Shown in pieces: positions 22,992-35,028 of a stretch of 64,000 bases of DNA. The notes beneath the pieces are model-generated. The model did no database searches. It was not told the origin of the DNA and saw nothing but the letters and a program-made list of their open reading frames with translations. This DNA comes from Linnemannia elongata (lineage: Eukaryota > Mortierellomycota > Mortierellomycetes > Mortierellales > Mortierellaceae), in the NCBI GenBank assembly GCA_036320915.1, contig JAXBDG010000001.1:558001-622000 (forward strand), given 5' to 3'. How positions within the stretch are numbered: position 1 is the first letter of the stretch; every line of letters starts with the position of its first letter. The position numbers and the translations under genes were made by a program.

Positions 22992-24618
22992 CTAAAAATC
23001 AACGACACTTTTCAGGGCCATGTCTTGCAGGAGCTGAGGCCGCGGCCGAGGGGCTGCATTGGAGGCAAATGTCGAATACTGCTTCCTCTGCTGTGCCAGG
23101 TCGGCAGTTTCTGTACTACTTTGTCCAAACAGTGCTGTGATCCTGGGCTGCGAGTTGCTTTCATCGTCATCGGGCCTAGTAATCGTGCGATATGTATCAT
23201 ATTTAGCGAACGAATAAGCTCAATACAAAGCGAGATGCAAAGAAAAAAAAAAAGAACAGGTGGAGACTTACCAGCGGACAGTCTTGGCAGACTCGTCCAG
23301 CGAAGTCTTGCAGGTCGCCCAACTGAAGCGGACGATATTCGGGTACCCAAAGATGGGGTCCATGTTAGCCTTGAGCCACGATTTCGTCTTGGGATCTATT
23401 TTGAGGGTTTCATGGTTGTCAAGGTCGGTTTTCTTATGGGTGTCCAAAACAGTGCATATTGAGCCGTCATGCGAGAACATCACTTGCACATACCACCAGG
23501 ATATCCAGAACCGAATTCGCGGGAAATAGTTCTGTCGAGCTCCTTCTCTGCAAAGATCCAGTGCCTCAACACATCGTCGCGGGTGACCTTGGCGCAAATA
23601 CTGGCGGCTGAAACGATTGGGTATTTGGAGTCAGCTTTTTTGGCGACGACGATTTTGGTGACGGAGGGGAAAAGACCCTCCAGCTTCCTTTGGTATGACT
23701 CTGGAGGTCCAACGGTATCCACATAGACCTACGTTGTTGTCATTGAGAATTGTTACTGTCAATCTAATTGATACGGTGATATCCTGATTGCAGGTCCTGA
23801 CGGAAAAGATAAAGATCCCTGAGTTTGTCTCATACCTCTTTCAGGTTCACTCCTGAGGCGATGGTTTCCCTGATCAGTTGGATGGTGGTGTCGTGGGCAA
23901 GGGCGTTTAGGTTGTATTTGTCTCTAAAGGTTTCATTCAGGACAGTAAAAGATAATTAGCTGTCTGTTAGATAATGCCAGATATGAGATTCAATCTTGCT
24001 TTTGTCTCTGATCAGTTGATAAACTCTTCAACTGATAACGATCAAAGAGAGACAGAGAGGAAGAGCTTACTTTCTCAGCATGCTGTTGGAGATGTCCATG
24101 GGTGAAAGAACTCTGACGCTCCATCCAATAAGATCTGGCCTCGACATGATCACATCCAACAGGTTATCTCGCTCGCTCTCCTTCAACGTCTTCGAATCTA
24201 TCCAACAAATTAATTAATATTACTATGGTTGGTTATCTCTCCCTTCTCTCCTTTTGGGTTCTATCCGATGACCCTGTTGTTTAAATATGTCCAAGTGCGC
24301 ATTGTACAACCAGATAAACACGCCACTCTCAATTGAAAGTGTGGACATACCGGCAAATCCCAGATCAGCTAACTCGTCCTTTTTGGAAAGAGGACAGTAG
24401 CAGATACCGTATACCATTGGACCAAGAACAGGTCCTCGTCCAGCTTCGTCGACTCCGAGGATACATTCCTGATCCTGTTCGAGGTCGGTGGGCAATGGAG
24501 TAGCGTACGTGTATGACTTGAGCAACGGGGTGGTTGTCCCTGAGGGCGGTCTAGTTGCTGTCTCCGATACCGAGTAGTCGGCCTCTTCCATGTCGATTGT
24601 CTCGTCCTCCAGGCTCAT
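22992..24618 (-). CDS. RNASEH2A: Ribonuclease H2 catalytic subunit A
   Basis: Six exons: 24351-24618, 24071-24197, 23836-23923, 23494-23728, 23272-23395, 22992-23175. They give 341 aa against about 300 in human; the excess is at both ends. Catalytic acids are visible: D57 and E58 in [18 protein letters not shown], the [10 protein letters not shown] loop, D in YVDTVGPPE, and D in [12 protein letters not shown]. The [14 protein letters not shown] block is also conserved. The enzyme cuts RNA in RNA:DNA hybrids and removes single ribonucleotides from genomic DNA, working with subunits B and C in the nucleus. Near the C terminus the sequence QPRITALF (about residues 290-297) resembles a PCNA-interacting motif. 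The start is the first ATG of the exon; the first 50 residues are acidic and disordered. The 3' end lies 114 bp before the MCM8 start on the same strand. Confidence 0.95.
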
Positions 24619-25079
24619 TCTGTTGTTGGTGGTTTTGTGTACGATGTGTGTGTTGTTTCTTGAATGAAAGAAAAAAAATAAAAAGAAGTCGCGTTCGTTC
24701 GTATCCAGGGGCTACGGCCCATTTTTTCCTCTCCTGGAAGGCGCAAGTCACGGGGTTCCATATGTTAATGAACCACTCCCTTTACTCGCTCCAACCAAAG
24801 TCGCTCTCTCTTTCACTCCCCCTCCTTCTCTCCCCCTCCTTCTCTCCTCACTCACTTACTCACTTGCTTTATCTCTTTGTCTCCCTTCACCGTTTCCTTC
24901 TTTTGCGATCGCCCTTCCATTCTTTTATTTTTTTTGCTCCCATTCACGTTCTCCACTCTTCCCACTCCTCCTCCTCCTTCCCTTCTCTTCCGTCGCTCAC
25001 TCACTCACTCTCCTTCTCTTCTCAGTCAAGTAAAAAAAGGCAAACCAAACCACAGCCAGCACTGAGAGTACAAGGCCCA
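24619..25079. other. Divergent promoter region
   Basis: 461 bp between the RNase H2 gene (minus) and the unknown gene at 25080 (plus). The plus strand carries a long CT-rich tract at 24780-25020 containing repeated CTCACTCACTCA units just before the plus-strand start. It probably serves both genes. Confidence 0.5.
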
Positions 25080-26793
25080 ATGGACACTTCTCGCAACAGC
25101 CAGGCCAAACCAACCCAGCTTCCCTTGAACCAAGGATCCGAAGCCATTCTCGGACCTACAAGACGAGACGCTCGTTCAGTCCTGCATCATCCCTACGAGG
25201 CTCTCTCCAAGGCCCATCACCACCAGCACCACAACCACTACCGCCACCACCACTACCTACGTCATGAACGTTATCTTCACCCAACAGCTTCAAACTCCTC
25301 CGAGGTCTGGACTTTGCCCCCCTCTCCTCATTCGTCCGCATCAACCTCGGCCTCTTCCTTGGCAAGGACTGCAGAATGGCTGCGGTGGCTCATTCACTCT
25401 GCTGCTGTGAGCTCGCTAGAAGCTGTTCCCAACGATAGTACAAGGCAATTGATGCTACTGGACCTTCCTCTTGACGGTCCTTGCACAGGTAAACATACCG
25501 ACCGACAAACACACCAACACTGTTCACCGTTCACAATACTCTTATGATGCGGACGGATGCATAAGCAGAATACCCAAAAAAAGAAGGTTGGGAGGGGCAG
25601 ACAGGAAAAGAAAGGAAGAGAGGGAAGGGGACGGCAATCGAGAGGGGTAACCCGGTGACCTGGACTAGAGACTGCGTCTCTGAGACCCCACATAGAGAGA
25701 GATAAGTGGTTGGTGGAGACACCTCTCTTACTCTTTTTTGGAAAAAGGTGACTAACAACCCATTCATGCGCTTTTTATCCCTCTCTCTTCCCCGTTCCAT
25801 TCTCGCTCTATCCGTTAAAAAAACCCCCCCATAGGTTCCCACAGCAGACCAAACTTTGATAGAATGCCAGGAATCCGATATTACAACCAAGGAACAGAGG
25901 AAACAACAGGTCGCCCTTTGTCTTCTGCTGCGACGACCCCTCGAACTTCACAGACCACCACTGCCAAGAACCACACCAATGCCAATGCCAGCAATAACAA
26001 CGGCGCCAACAATAACAACAGCAACTCAAATACAAACAATACCAATACCCGCTCAAGTGCCACTCCAGGCCAGAGCACGACAACGCCTCACCAGCAACCA
26101 GGCTCGCACCCTTACCCACTTACCCCTTCGTCCTGGTCTTCACAGCCACCTACACCACCATCTCCTCCCAGTTCCTTCAATCGATCAACTGTTAACTCTG
26201 CAACAATAGCTGCGGCAGCTAGGAACGCACGGAACCGAGGAGAGAGTGATGATAAATCTGCCTCTACGTCTTCTCCTTCCTCTGGACGTCGTGGATCTGC
26301 TTCCTCTTCTACAGGATCCACCGTGGGAGCAGGAACCCCTACTTCAGCACTGCTCTTCTCAACTAGCCAAGAGTTTCATCAAGTCTGGAGTCAGACGACG
26401 GCCTTTTTACACCGGACATTCTCTCCAACGTATCGTGTCAGCCATCTCTACTGGGACTCGTGGACCAATGGCACTCAGAGGCGAGGATTGGAGAGGTTAA
26501 AGACGAGTGTCTTGCGAGGAGATGCCTTCCGTCTGATGCAAAATACAACAGTTCAGCTCCGGAACCTTTGGAACAGGAGTATTGCCGAGAGTAGAGCACA
26601 TGCGACCGAAATTGAGCGGCAGGCAAAGGCAATTGAAGAAAAGACACGACAAATTCAGCAACGCGCCTTTGGAAAGTCCTCGTCATCATCACCGTCGTCG
26701 GCTGGATCGTCTAACGAAAACAATAACAGCAAGACAAGTAGTAGCAGTAGCAACAAGGCCGAGGAAGGCGGTCAGGAGAAACCTCGGGACTAA
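25080..26793 (+). CDS. Hypothetical low-complexity protein with a C-terminal coiled-coil segment
   Basis: Two exons, 25080-25488 and 25835-26793, joined in phase 1 (ACA G|GT TCC) to give 455 aa. I do not recognise the family. The N-terminal third is His-rich (HHHQHHNHYRHHHYLRH) and then has a hydrophobic stretch near AEWLRWLIHSAAVSSLEA. The middle is Asn/Thr/Ser/Pro-rich and likely disordered. The only clearly ordered part is near residues 310-410: STSQEFHQVWSQTTAFLHRTF, then RRGLERLKTSVLRGDAFRLMQN, then a charged helix rich in Glu, Lys and Arg that may form a coiled coil. The tail is Ser/Asn-rich. The end of exon 1 and the start of exon 2 are each supported by splice signals and open frame, but a start at the in-frame ATG at 25864 in exon 2 cannot be excluded. 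The gene shares its promoter region with RNase H2. Confidence 0.6.
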
Positions 26794-28472
26794 GAGCTCT
26801 GCGGTAGTCGTTGTTTTTTCTTGTAAATAAATGGGCACTGCCTTGATTATCAATTGGAGTTCAGCTTTGTAACGGCAACAGTCTTTCTGCTGCACCATGG
26901 CAAGCAAGGATCGGGTGACTGCAGGATGGTACAACCGCACCGTTTCTTAAAAAATCACCCATGCTCTTTGAAGAACAATTATCTCTTTTCTTCCTCAGCC
27001 TCCTTTGCGCCAAGTCCACCAATCCGGGGGTGGGGGGGTCATTGCCAGGATCCTGCAAAAGGTGAAAAAGTCACTCGTACTTACTATGAAGCTACCTCAC
27101 TCGCGATATGTAACCAGCTTCCCAGCCGGCCTATATGTCCACGGACGCGTTTTTTTTGGTTCGCGGATATCTAGGAGAGCCGCTACTGTGTTGCTTGGTG
27201 TAACGTTCTATGGAAGAATAGGCTATTATTGATCAGACAGAGCGCTGAAAGAGACAGATGGACGTTACTGGCTGGAGGAGTAGAGACGCCTTGTCCAGCT
27301 GAGTAGGCGGGATCAATTAGCTGTTGCCAACTCCAATGGCGAGTCTATTCGGTTGGCGAGGGCGAGCAGAAGGGGGACGTGGTTGTTTTTCATCAGATCT
27401 CTGAGGTCATTTCAGGACCATCAATACCCGGCGCCAACCGTGATCGTCGAACAACAAAACAAAAAAAATAGGGTCCATCACCATCCCCATCGCATTAACC
27501 AAGGACCGGAATATCTCCACTCCATCTGAGAGCAGGGACGAGTTTATTTTTCCATATATCATCCTATCGGTGGCGAGGAGGCCTCAACCAAGACGCGATA
27601 GTATCTTGTCGGCTTGTCATCGGGGTTCTTGATACCGACCCAGAGAGGGATGTCGTTTTTTTTTTTTCATTTCAGAACAGTATCGACGACTCGACTACAA
27701 AACTCTCAACCACCCGTATATGGTGTGTTCAACAATTCAAACAGGACCTACCTTTGTCGACCATTCATCTCGACGCGCAGCCAAGAAAAATAAAACACAA
27801 GGGCTGCTATCTATTTCATGGCCATGTAGTACCAAGTTAAGGTGTGATGGTGGCCCCTATGCACTGTCGACTTTGTCTTTGGCATCTTATCGTGTTATTT
27901 TTACGCGTGTGCTCTTGATGGACCCCGCAGATGGATGTATTGTTATATCGACCAATTGCTCTTAAGGCGGTGCTGAACACGTTCAGGGTGCACAGGGAAG
28001 GGGTTGGTTGGACTGGGCTGGAGAAATAAACCCTTTGACATTGATCGTCATTGTCTGCCTTCGTCTCTCGCCTTGTCATAAAAGTCGGCTCCTTTTTTCT
28101 GCAAGTGGGTGCTCTTAATTGAGGTCTTCCTACCGCAACAATGCATTACTCGCTTTGGCCCTTGCTGTAGATTTCAGTCGATGCTCCCATTTTTTTTTAT
28201 TTTTTTTTTTTGTTGTCGACCGTACTCACCCGTCGACTTTTGACCGCGTGGGAGTGAATTGAGTTGGCCGAGACCTTTTCACATTTTCGTGTGGAGCAAA
28301 TAAAAAGGAGAGGAAGGGTATTCCTCTCCTTATTTGTTTTTGCTTCTTGCTCCTGTTGTCGTTCCTCATTTGTCCCACCCAACCCATCTCTTAATCCCAC
28401 TCTCCTCGTTCACTCGCTCATTCATTCACTCACCACATACACGCACCTTCACCTTGACCACTACTTTCTATC
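26794..28472. other. Intergenic, 1.7 kb
   Basis: Lies between the unknown gene and the stomatin-like gene, both on the plus strand. Only short open frames without family resemblance are present. A GGGGGTGGGGGGG run sits at about 27028-27040, and T runs of 10-11 bases lie near 28190-28210. The last 200 bp, with CT-rich and CTCATTCATTCACTCACC tracts, look like the promoter and leader of the stomatin-like gene. Confidence 0.5.
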
Positions 28473-30127
28473 ATGGATACCGGTTCACCCTCGCAATCGT
28501 CAACTGCCCCCGTTATCACCCAGCAACCTCGCGCTCAGCATGTCATGCAGCAGTCCTTCGCCACAGGTCTGTCTCCCATCCTCTTCTTACACTCTCTGTC
28601 TCTTCCTCTCTCATCTACTTTCTACACTTATTCAAGGAGACCGGCATGCATATCACAGTTTGAGAGAAACAGGACACGGTCAAAAACAGCAGCGACAAGC
28701 CAACCACACGCCTTTTATCCATATACACAACAAGCAAACTGACTCGATAGTTTAAAATCCCCATCCACCTATCTATCTATTATCGTTGACCTTTTAGAGT
28801 TCTCACCTGATGATGAGAACCACGGCGTCTACGGTAGCCTGATGAACTTTGGTGGTGAGGTGTGCGGAATCATGGGCGCTGTCCCCTGCTGTATTTGCTG
28901 CCCCAACCCTTACAAGGTCAGTGTTACCTGCCATGGTTCTTAGTTTTATATGGCAACCTTAAAACTGGAAAATACCCAGTCACTCCGACACATTGGTCGA
29001 CTTTGCCCATTCACCCTCTCCTAACCACGAAAACCTTTTTTTTTTTTTTTTTTTTGGTAGTCGGTCTCGCAAGGATTCGTTGGTCTTATTACGCGCTTCG
29101 GAAAGTTTTACAAGATCGTTGGTAAATATTTACTTTCCTCTATCGTGTCAGACTGTCATACTCTTAAGTTCTAGGTATAGCGGTTGCATATGTAGGCGTC
29201 GTTACTGTCGTTAACGAACTTTTCCTTGCTTGTTTTGTTAGATCCTGGCTTGACAAAGATTAACCCAATGACAGAGCGACTTATCAAAGTCGACATCAAG
29301 ATCCAGCTCGCCGACATTCCTCAACAGGTTATTATGAGTACGTCTGTCTGCCTTTCTTTTACCATCTTGAATTGAATAGATATTTGAGAGTCGCATGCTA
29401 TGTGTGATTAGTCCAAAAAATATTCGTCTAATTATTGATGCTTAATCGCTATTTTCTTCGTTGTATAGCCAAGGACAATGTCAACGTACATATCGACTCG
29501 GTGCTCTACTGGCACGTTGTCAACCCCTCGCAGGCCACCTTTGGAGTCAGCGATGTCAAGTCCGCCTTGATCGAAAGGTATGCAGTGACATCACAACTAA
29601 GCCTGTGAAGTATTTAGTATACAACAGCCTCCTTCTTGCTTCTCACGCCGATCGATCATTTTGTTTAATGTTTTCGACAAAATAGAACCCAGACGACACT
29701 TCGTCACATTCTTGGTATGCGTGTCCTCCAAGAGTTGATCGAGAACCGCGAGGCCATTGGTGAAGAGATCCAGGAGGTCATTGACGGACCCGCGCGTCAC
29801 TGGGGTGTCAAGGTCGAGTCGGTTCTGATCAAAGACATTACCTTCTCTAAGGAGCTCCAGGAGTCTCTCTCCTCGGCTGCTCAGGCCAAACGTATGGCTG
29901 AGTCAAAGGTCATTGGAGCACAGGCTGAGGTCGACAGTGCCAAGTTGATGAGAGCCGCTGCCGATATTTTGAACACGCCTGCGGCGATGCAGATCCGATA
30001 CCTAGAGACGATGACCAATATGGCCAAGGGATCCAACACGCGCGTCATCTTCATGCCTACTCAGCAGAATGGTCAAGACATGACTCCTCTCCAGGCCAAC
30101 CAGTGGGAGCAGATGGCTAAGCAATAG
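28473..30127 (+). CDS. Stomatin-like SPFH/Band 7 domain protein
   Basis: Six exons: 28473-28566, 28798-28916, 29061-29121, 29242-29337, 29469-29577, 29686-30127. They give 306 aa, the usual stomatin length. After a polar N terminus, a short hydrophobic Cys-rich segment (CGIMGAVPCCICCPNPY) probably inserts into one membrane leaflet and may be palmitoylated. The SPFH domain follows: GFVGLITRFGKFYKIVDPGL, KVDIKIQLADIPQQ, TKDNVNVHIDSVLYWHV, then TLRHILGMRVLQELIENREAI and the GVKVESVLIKDI strand. The alanine-rich coiled-coil end (AQAKRMAESKVIGAQAEVDSAKL) and the MTNMAKGSNTRVIFMP end are typical. Such proteins form oligomeric membrane scaffolds and organise sterol-rich domains and channels. The exact cellular membrane cannot be told from sequence. 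High confidence in family. Confidence 0.92.
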
Positions 30128-30337
30128 AGTTACATTGCAGCACGCACGCGTTCTTGTGGTAGTCAAACTCTTTGAAATTAATAAATGAGATTCTCACGAC
30201 CTTCTAGATGGGCAAAGCCACCATTCACTCGTTTCGCGTGTTAATTTATCGTGGACGGATTCTCCGTTCAACCTAACTTTCTTGAACTTTACAGGAACCC
30301 CCTCACAGGAACCGTTACATTACCCGAAAGCAAAGCA

Positions 30338-31257
30338 ATGGCATCAACAGCAGGAGCAAACCCATCGTCGAACAAGCCCTCGGGATTCATGTCAGGCTAT
30401 ATGTCTGATCTCTCCCATTCGCAGGATCTCAATTCCTTCCTGCAAAAGAATCAGCCCACCTACGATCCCAACACCAACAGCACGACCGCCACAACTAGCG
30501 CAGCAACACCAGCAGCAGCGTCTAATGCCGATACAAAGACCAGCAATACCCACACACCCTCCTCTTCCTCCTCCTCAACATCCACATCATCAAGGTCACC
30601 ATCCACAGAACCCATACCGCAACCATCCTCAGAAACAACGGGAGGCCGCAGACCCTATGAGTCCAAATCACCCGTCGGATCGCACCCCCTTCCAACAGCC
30701 CACTCGGTCTTCCAAAAGAAGGCGATCCATACCGCGGCATTGGACAACTGTGCGGATTTAAATATGGAGTTGACGGATTGTTTGATGGGTCGGTCTGGGT
30801 CCTGGTGGGACCGGGCTTCGATGTGTATGAAGGCCAAAGAGCAGTTTGCGCTCTGTTGTCGGTTGAATAAGGTAAAGTGTTTAGGGAGGGCTTGTCGTGA
30901 ATGGGCTGGAGAATCAATTGAAGCTGAGAGATACAGAGGCGAAGAAGAGCAGTCCGTTCGTGAACAACGAGTGATATGTATCTCGTTCGGTAAAGATACG
31001 CTAGAAGAGAGGAGCGAACAGAATACAACAACAGCGAAAAGAAGAAGACTTCTATTAGGGTGTATATTAACATCGCCTCATTCTTTCATTTGTTCGTTTC
31101 TTGTATACTATGTCTCCCATAGGAAGCGCTGCAGGAAAAAGGGTATGCGAAGGAAGGGAACACGGCCGCACAGGATTTGGCGATTCTCGACTATGCAGAC
31201 GAAGTGACGCAAAAGGCGATGAAGGAAGGCACTGATAGTCCACAGGGAAAGAAGTAG
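30338..31257 (+). CDS. Twin CX9C (CHCH-type) protein with a long disordered N terminus
   Basis: Two exons, 30338-30871 and 31123-31257, joined in phase 0, giving 222 aa. Residues 1-125 are Ser/Thr/Pro-rich and look disordered. From about residue 138 there is a clean twin CX9C pair: C-ADLNMELTD-C and, after a WWDR turn, C-MKAKEQFAL-CC. This is the coiled-coil-helix-coiled-coil-helix fold imported into the mitochondrial intermembrane space by the Mia40 disulfide relay. Many members assemble respiratory complexes. I cannot assign it to a named CHCH protein; the long N-terminal extension is not usual for the small members. The C terminus is a charged helix ending DSPQGKK. The start is the ATG at 30338; no ATG precedes it in frame after the previous gene. 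Confidence 0.75.
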
Positions 31258-31945
31258 CGAAAGGAATACTCAGAAGGAGTACAAGAAAACAAAGCAACAC
31301 CGCCAGTCGAAGAATGTTAATAAAAGGGGCGGAGGGAGAGGGAGAAGGGGTATGTGGCACAATCCTTCACCTCTCCTCCTCCTCCTCCCACCAGCCCCTC
31401 TTTGCTTCAGCTTTCGTCCATTTTGTGAACCACATACTTTTCTTTTGCTTCTGAGGACTAATGAATTGCAGCGTCCATGCAGACGCACGCACGAAGAAAG
31501 GAGGAAATGAAGCTCCTTGAATGTGCAATGATGCAAGTCCGTAGAGTTCCCGTTAGTTCCCTGTTTGAATTTACGGGGGATTCCTCCTTACACACCACTT
31601 TCGATTTTCACAAGTAGCACTGTTATAGACGAAGATTTAACCCTTCACCACAGGAATGGGAAGATGAAGATGAGAAGATGATTCATGGTAGGACAAAAGG
31701 AAGGCCTTCAACAACAATGTTCCCTCGTTCGAGGCGGTGCAACTGAGTTCTATTTTATCCCTTCCGGCTAAAATCGCGAAGAGAGAGACAGCCAATGATG
31801 CTTTGATTCAAAGTGACGAAGATAAAGACCCACATTTGGCAAAAAGGAAGAAAGAGTGTCCACATGTTGTTGTTGCTGAGTGGAGGGATGACGATGACCT
31901 TTCTTTTAAGCAAGTGCTATCATTAGCGCAAGGACGCCAAAGAGG

Positions 31946-31993
<48 letters not shown>

Positions 31994-32463
31994 ACAGCCC
32001 AGGCGAGGCCATTTAGGCGTTCGGAGGAAGGAGAAAAAAAAACCAGTAATTGTTACGATAAAAAGGTCATCACTGTCCACCTCTGCTGAGTTCTGGCCTA
32101 TCTTTTTCTTATTCCCCTTTGCCTTTTTTTTCCTTCTTTTTCGCCCCCTCTTTCCACATTTCCTTCTTTCTTCTTTTTCCCTTCCTCACCTCCCTCTTCT
32201 CTCCTTCTCACTCCCCCCACTTCTGTTCTGATTCACTCGAATCTCTACTCACCAACCTCATTCTTATTCTCTTCGCCCATTCTACTTTCACCTTACTACC
32301 CGCCGTAAAACAAGGAAGAAGAAGAAAAAAATCAACCTCGTACAAAACAGACGCACGGTCAATTACATTCAATTTTTCCGTTCACACGAGTATCTCCTTT
32401 CTCAACTGCAAAAACAAAACAAAAGCAGAGCACTGCTCACTGCTCCAAAGTACACAGAAAAGC
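31258..32463. other. Intergenic, 1.2 kb, with an AG microsatellite
   Basis: Lies between the twin-CX9C gene and the kelch gene, both plus. It contains the (AG)22 run at 31949-31992 and pyrimidine-rich leader sequence (32100-32300) before the kelch start. A 164-codon open frame at 31737-32231 spans the microsatellite and is not credible. Confidence 0.5.
31949..31992. repeat. AG dinucleotide microsatellite, 22 units
   Basis: Perfect AG repeat in non-coding DNA. Confidence 0.9.
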
Positions 32464-34791
32464 ATGGCAATCCTCTTTTCGGTCGCGTTGTCGATGTTGG
32501 CGGCCTTGGCCTGCGCCCAGCCTCAGAATGTCCCTGCGCGCACAACTCGTGCCATTACACTCATTGGAAACAACCTCTATCTCTACGGCGGTACGTGCTT
32601 CTTCTTTTGTTGTGTCGTCTACTTGAACAGAGAGGCGAGACCCCACCCTAACAAAACAACTCATCCAAAAAAAAAAAAAAAAAAACCTGCCCACTCACCC
32701 CTTATCGCGATGTAGGTTCGAGCAGCGGAGGCAATTGTTATTCCGACATGTTCAGCCTGACCCTGAACCCTGCGGATGGCTGGGTCGCGCCCGACGCTCG
32801 CTGGAATAGCATCACCGCTTCAGGAGATAACCCTGTCCTCGGCGCTGATTCATGGGCTGTTGGTGCTGCGAACGGAGCAGGCTTGCTGGTCTATGGACAA
32901 AGCCTTTGTCCTCAAAACCTCGACAAATCTGCCAACCCGCCACACACATATACCAGCTCCTCCGGATCTGCCCTTTTCCAGAATACGGATGGAAATTGGG
33001 GTTTAGTCCGTATAGGGTCTAATATCTTTGGCAACCGGTCCGTTGTGAATGATCAGCCTGTTGCTGTCCAGGTTATCGATACCCAGGGGCAGGTTGCATA
33101 TACGTTCGAGTATGACTTTTTCAACCCACAGCTTGGGATGCAGCTGTGGAGTTTCCCGACGGCCAACCTTGCGACTAACATTGCGCAGTTCGCCAAGAAC
33201 ACGACGATGCCCACATCCTTGCCCCCAACCCCAGTCCCTCTGCCTCCAGCAAACGGGACCAATGCCACTGTACCCGCTCCTCCAGCTCCTGTCACGGTAA
33301 CTCTTGCGCCATGGATCGATGTGGGATCCGCAGTCTTTGTCAGCGGTACAATTGTGGTTGTTGGTGGTGGAAAGGATGCTGGTGCGCGTTTGACGGGCGA
33401 CAATTACGATGCCGCTTCTGGATACCTCAAGATGGACCGGTGCTGGGTGTACACCATTGCCACAAATCAGTGGGCCATCCGTAACTTGGTAAGGGATAGG
33501 GTTATCTTTTCGTTTATTATGTTTCGAGCGGGGGCGAAAAAGTGTGAATTAGAGTGTCTAGACTTGTGTCGAGAAGTACATGAACATGAACTAATGGATC
33601 TTCATTTATGTATGTATCCATGATGATGATAATGACACATAGACGGGAGACGGAGGGTCCTTCCCACTCCCTCGAAGATTGCATGCCCTGGCTGTTGGTA
33701 AGTAGTATAGTTGTTCCCACACCCTGCCCCACCCTTGCCAGGTCTCAGATAGGAGAGTACCAGCTCTCTTCTATTGCTTGCTACGCAATGCTAACATTGT
33801 ATTTCGTTTTCACCACTTTTCTACCCGGGGAATAATAGTTGGAACCAAGATTTACATGCATGGAGGGAACACCACCCAAACAATCCCAACAGACTCATAC
33901 GCGAATGACATGTGGATCCTCGATACTCAGACCTGGACCTGGACCATGGCACCCAGTTCTTCCCAAGGACGTGCCCAACACACACTTATCTTCACCAACA
34001 ACAACCTGCTCGCCGTCTCTGGGTTCCAGTTCTTGACATCCCCTACCAGGGGTGCCCCGAATTCGTTTATCAGTATCTATGATCTCGCCACATCGACCTG
34101 GGGTTTTCAATTCGGAACTGTTAACCAGACCTATTTCCAGAAACATGGTGCTGCGATCATTGGTGGATCAGTCGCTGGTTTCTTGGTTTTAGTGGTGATT
34201 GCTGCGGTTTTCAAGCGTCTGTCGGGCAGACGGAGAGGGCCTCGTAAAGCTGCGGGGACTAAGATTGGTGGCACTGCCGGTGGACCTGGACGGACTCGAT
34301 CCTTCAAGCCTTTCCTCGCATCCTCCTCCAACAACAACAATGGTGCTACTGCAGAAGGAGCAGCTTCACAGTTGTCTGGCATGACATTGAACAATAACAG
34401 TCATCCCTACCAACAACAACACCAGCGTCCTTACGAGACCGGGATTGATCTGTCGGGTATGCCTCGAGCCAGCGAATCGACCGTCTACCAGCCCTACAAC
34501 CCATACGGCCCCACCAAGGAGCAACAGCAGGTCCCCCTGATGAGCGCCAATGCCCTGGAGCAACAACGTCATACCATGGAACCTTATGCTGATGAGAACG
34601 ATGAGGATATTGAAGAAAAGGACGCGCCGGTCAATTTCCGGATTCCCGCACATGGACAGATCGGATCCCCTGAGCCCAACCATGTTTACCCTGGTCAGAC
34701 GGCGGCTATTCCGGGGCAGACTGTTGGCGTCTCCGGCGCACCTGTGCGGTCTGAGCGGGCTGTCCGTGAAGATGCCGTAGATTATCCCTAA
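32464..34791 (+). CDS. Secreted or surface kelch-repeat protein with C-terminal membrane anchor
   Basis: Four exons: 32464-32590, 32716-33488, 33643-33697, 33839-34791. They give 635 aa. A signal peptide (MAILFSVALSMLAALACAQ) starts the protein. Kelch-type blades follow, marked by NNLYLYGG, GTIVVVGGG, KIYMHGGN and LLAVSGF, with the tryptophan turns WVYTIATNQW, MWILDTQTWTW and YDLATSTWGF. An inserted Pro-rich linker (PPTPVPLPPANGT) interrupts the propeller. One transmembrane helix (AIIGGSVAGFLVLVVIAAVF) is followed by an RLSGRRRGPRK stop-transfer and a Gln/Asn/Pro-rich cytoplasmic tail of about 180 residues. N-glycosylation sequons occur in the outer part. The layout suggests a cell-surface receptor or adhesin-like protein, a type common in Mortierella relatives; the ligand is unknown. 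The gene converges on TIM21, with 237 bp between the stops. Confidence 0.85.
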
Positions 34792-35028
34792 ATTTCATTT
34801 TCATATCTCTTCTTCTTATCCCTCCCATATTCTTGGTTTTTTTTTTTCATTTCTAATTTTCTTTGTCATTTGCATGCACTCCTTTGTTTTTTGTTTGGCT
34901 TGTTGATACTTGATGTTGTTTAATGAATAAATTTGCCTACTGTTTGTTGCATTTCCAGCCCTTTCAACATCGCCCACTCAATAGCATTCAAAACTACATT
35001 ACAAAACTGGCTATATCTTGGTCGCTAT

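Noticed and set aside
24555..25079. Upstream extension of the unknown gene at 25080
   Set aside because: The frame is open but translates the CT-rich divergent promoter and has no plausible protein sequence.
31737..32231. 164-codon plus-strand open frame
   Set aside because: Runs straight through an AG microsatellite and CT-rich leader DNA, and lacks domain-like sequence.
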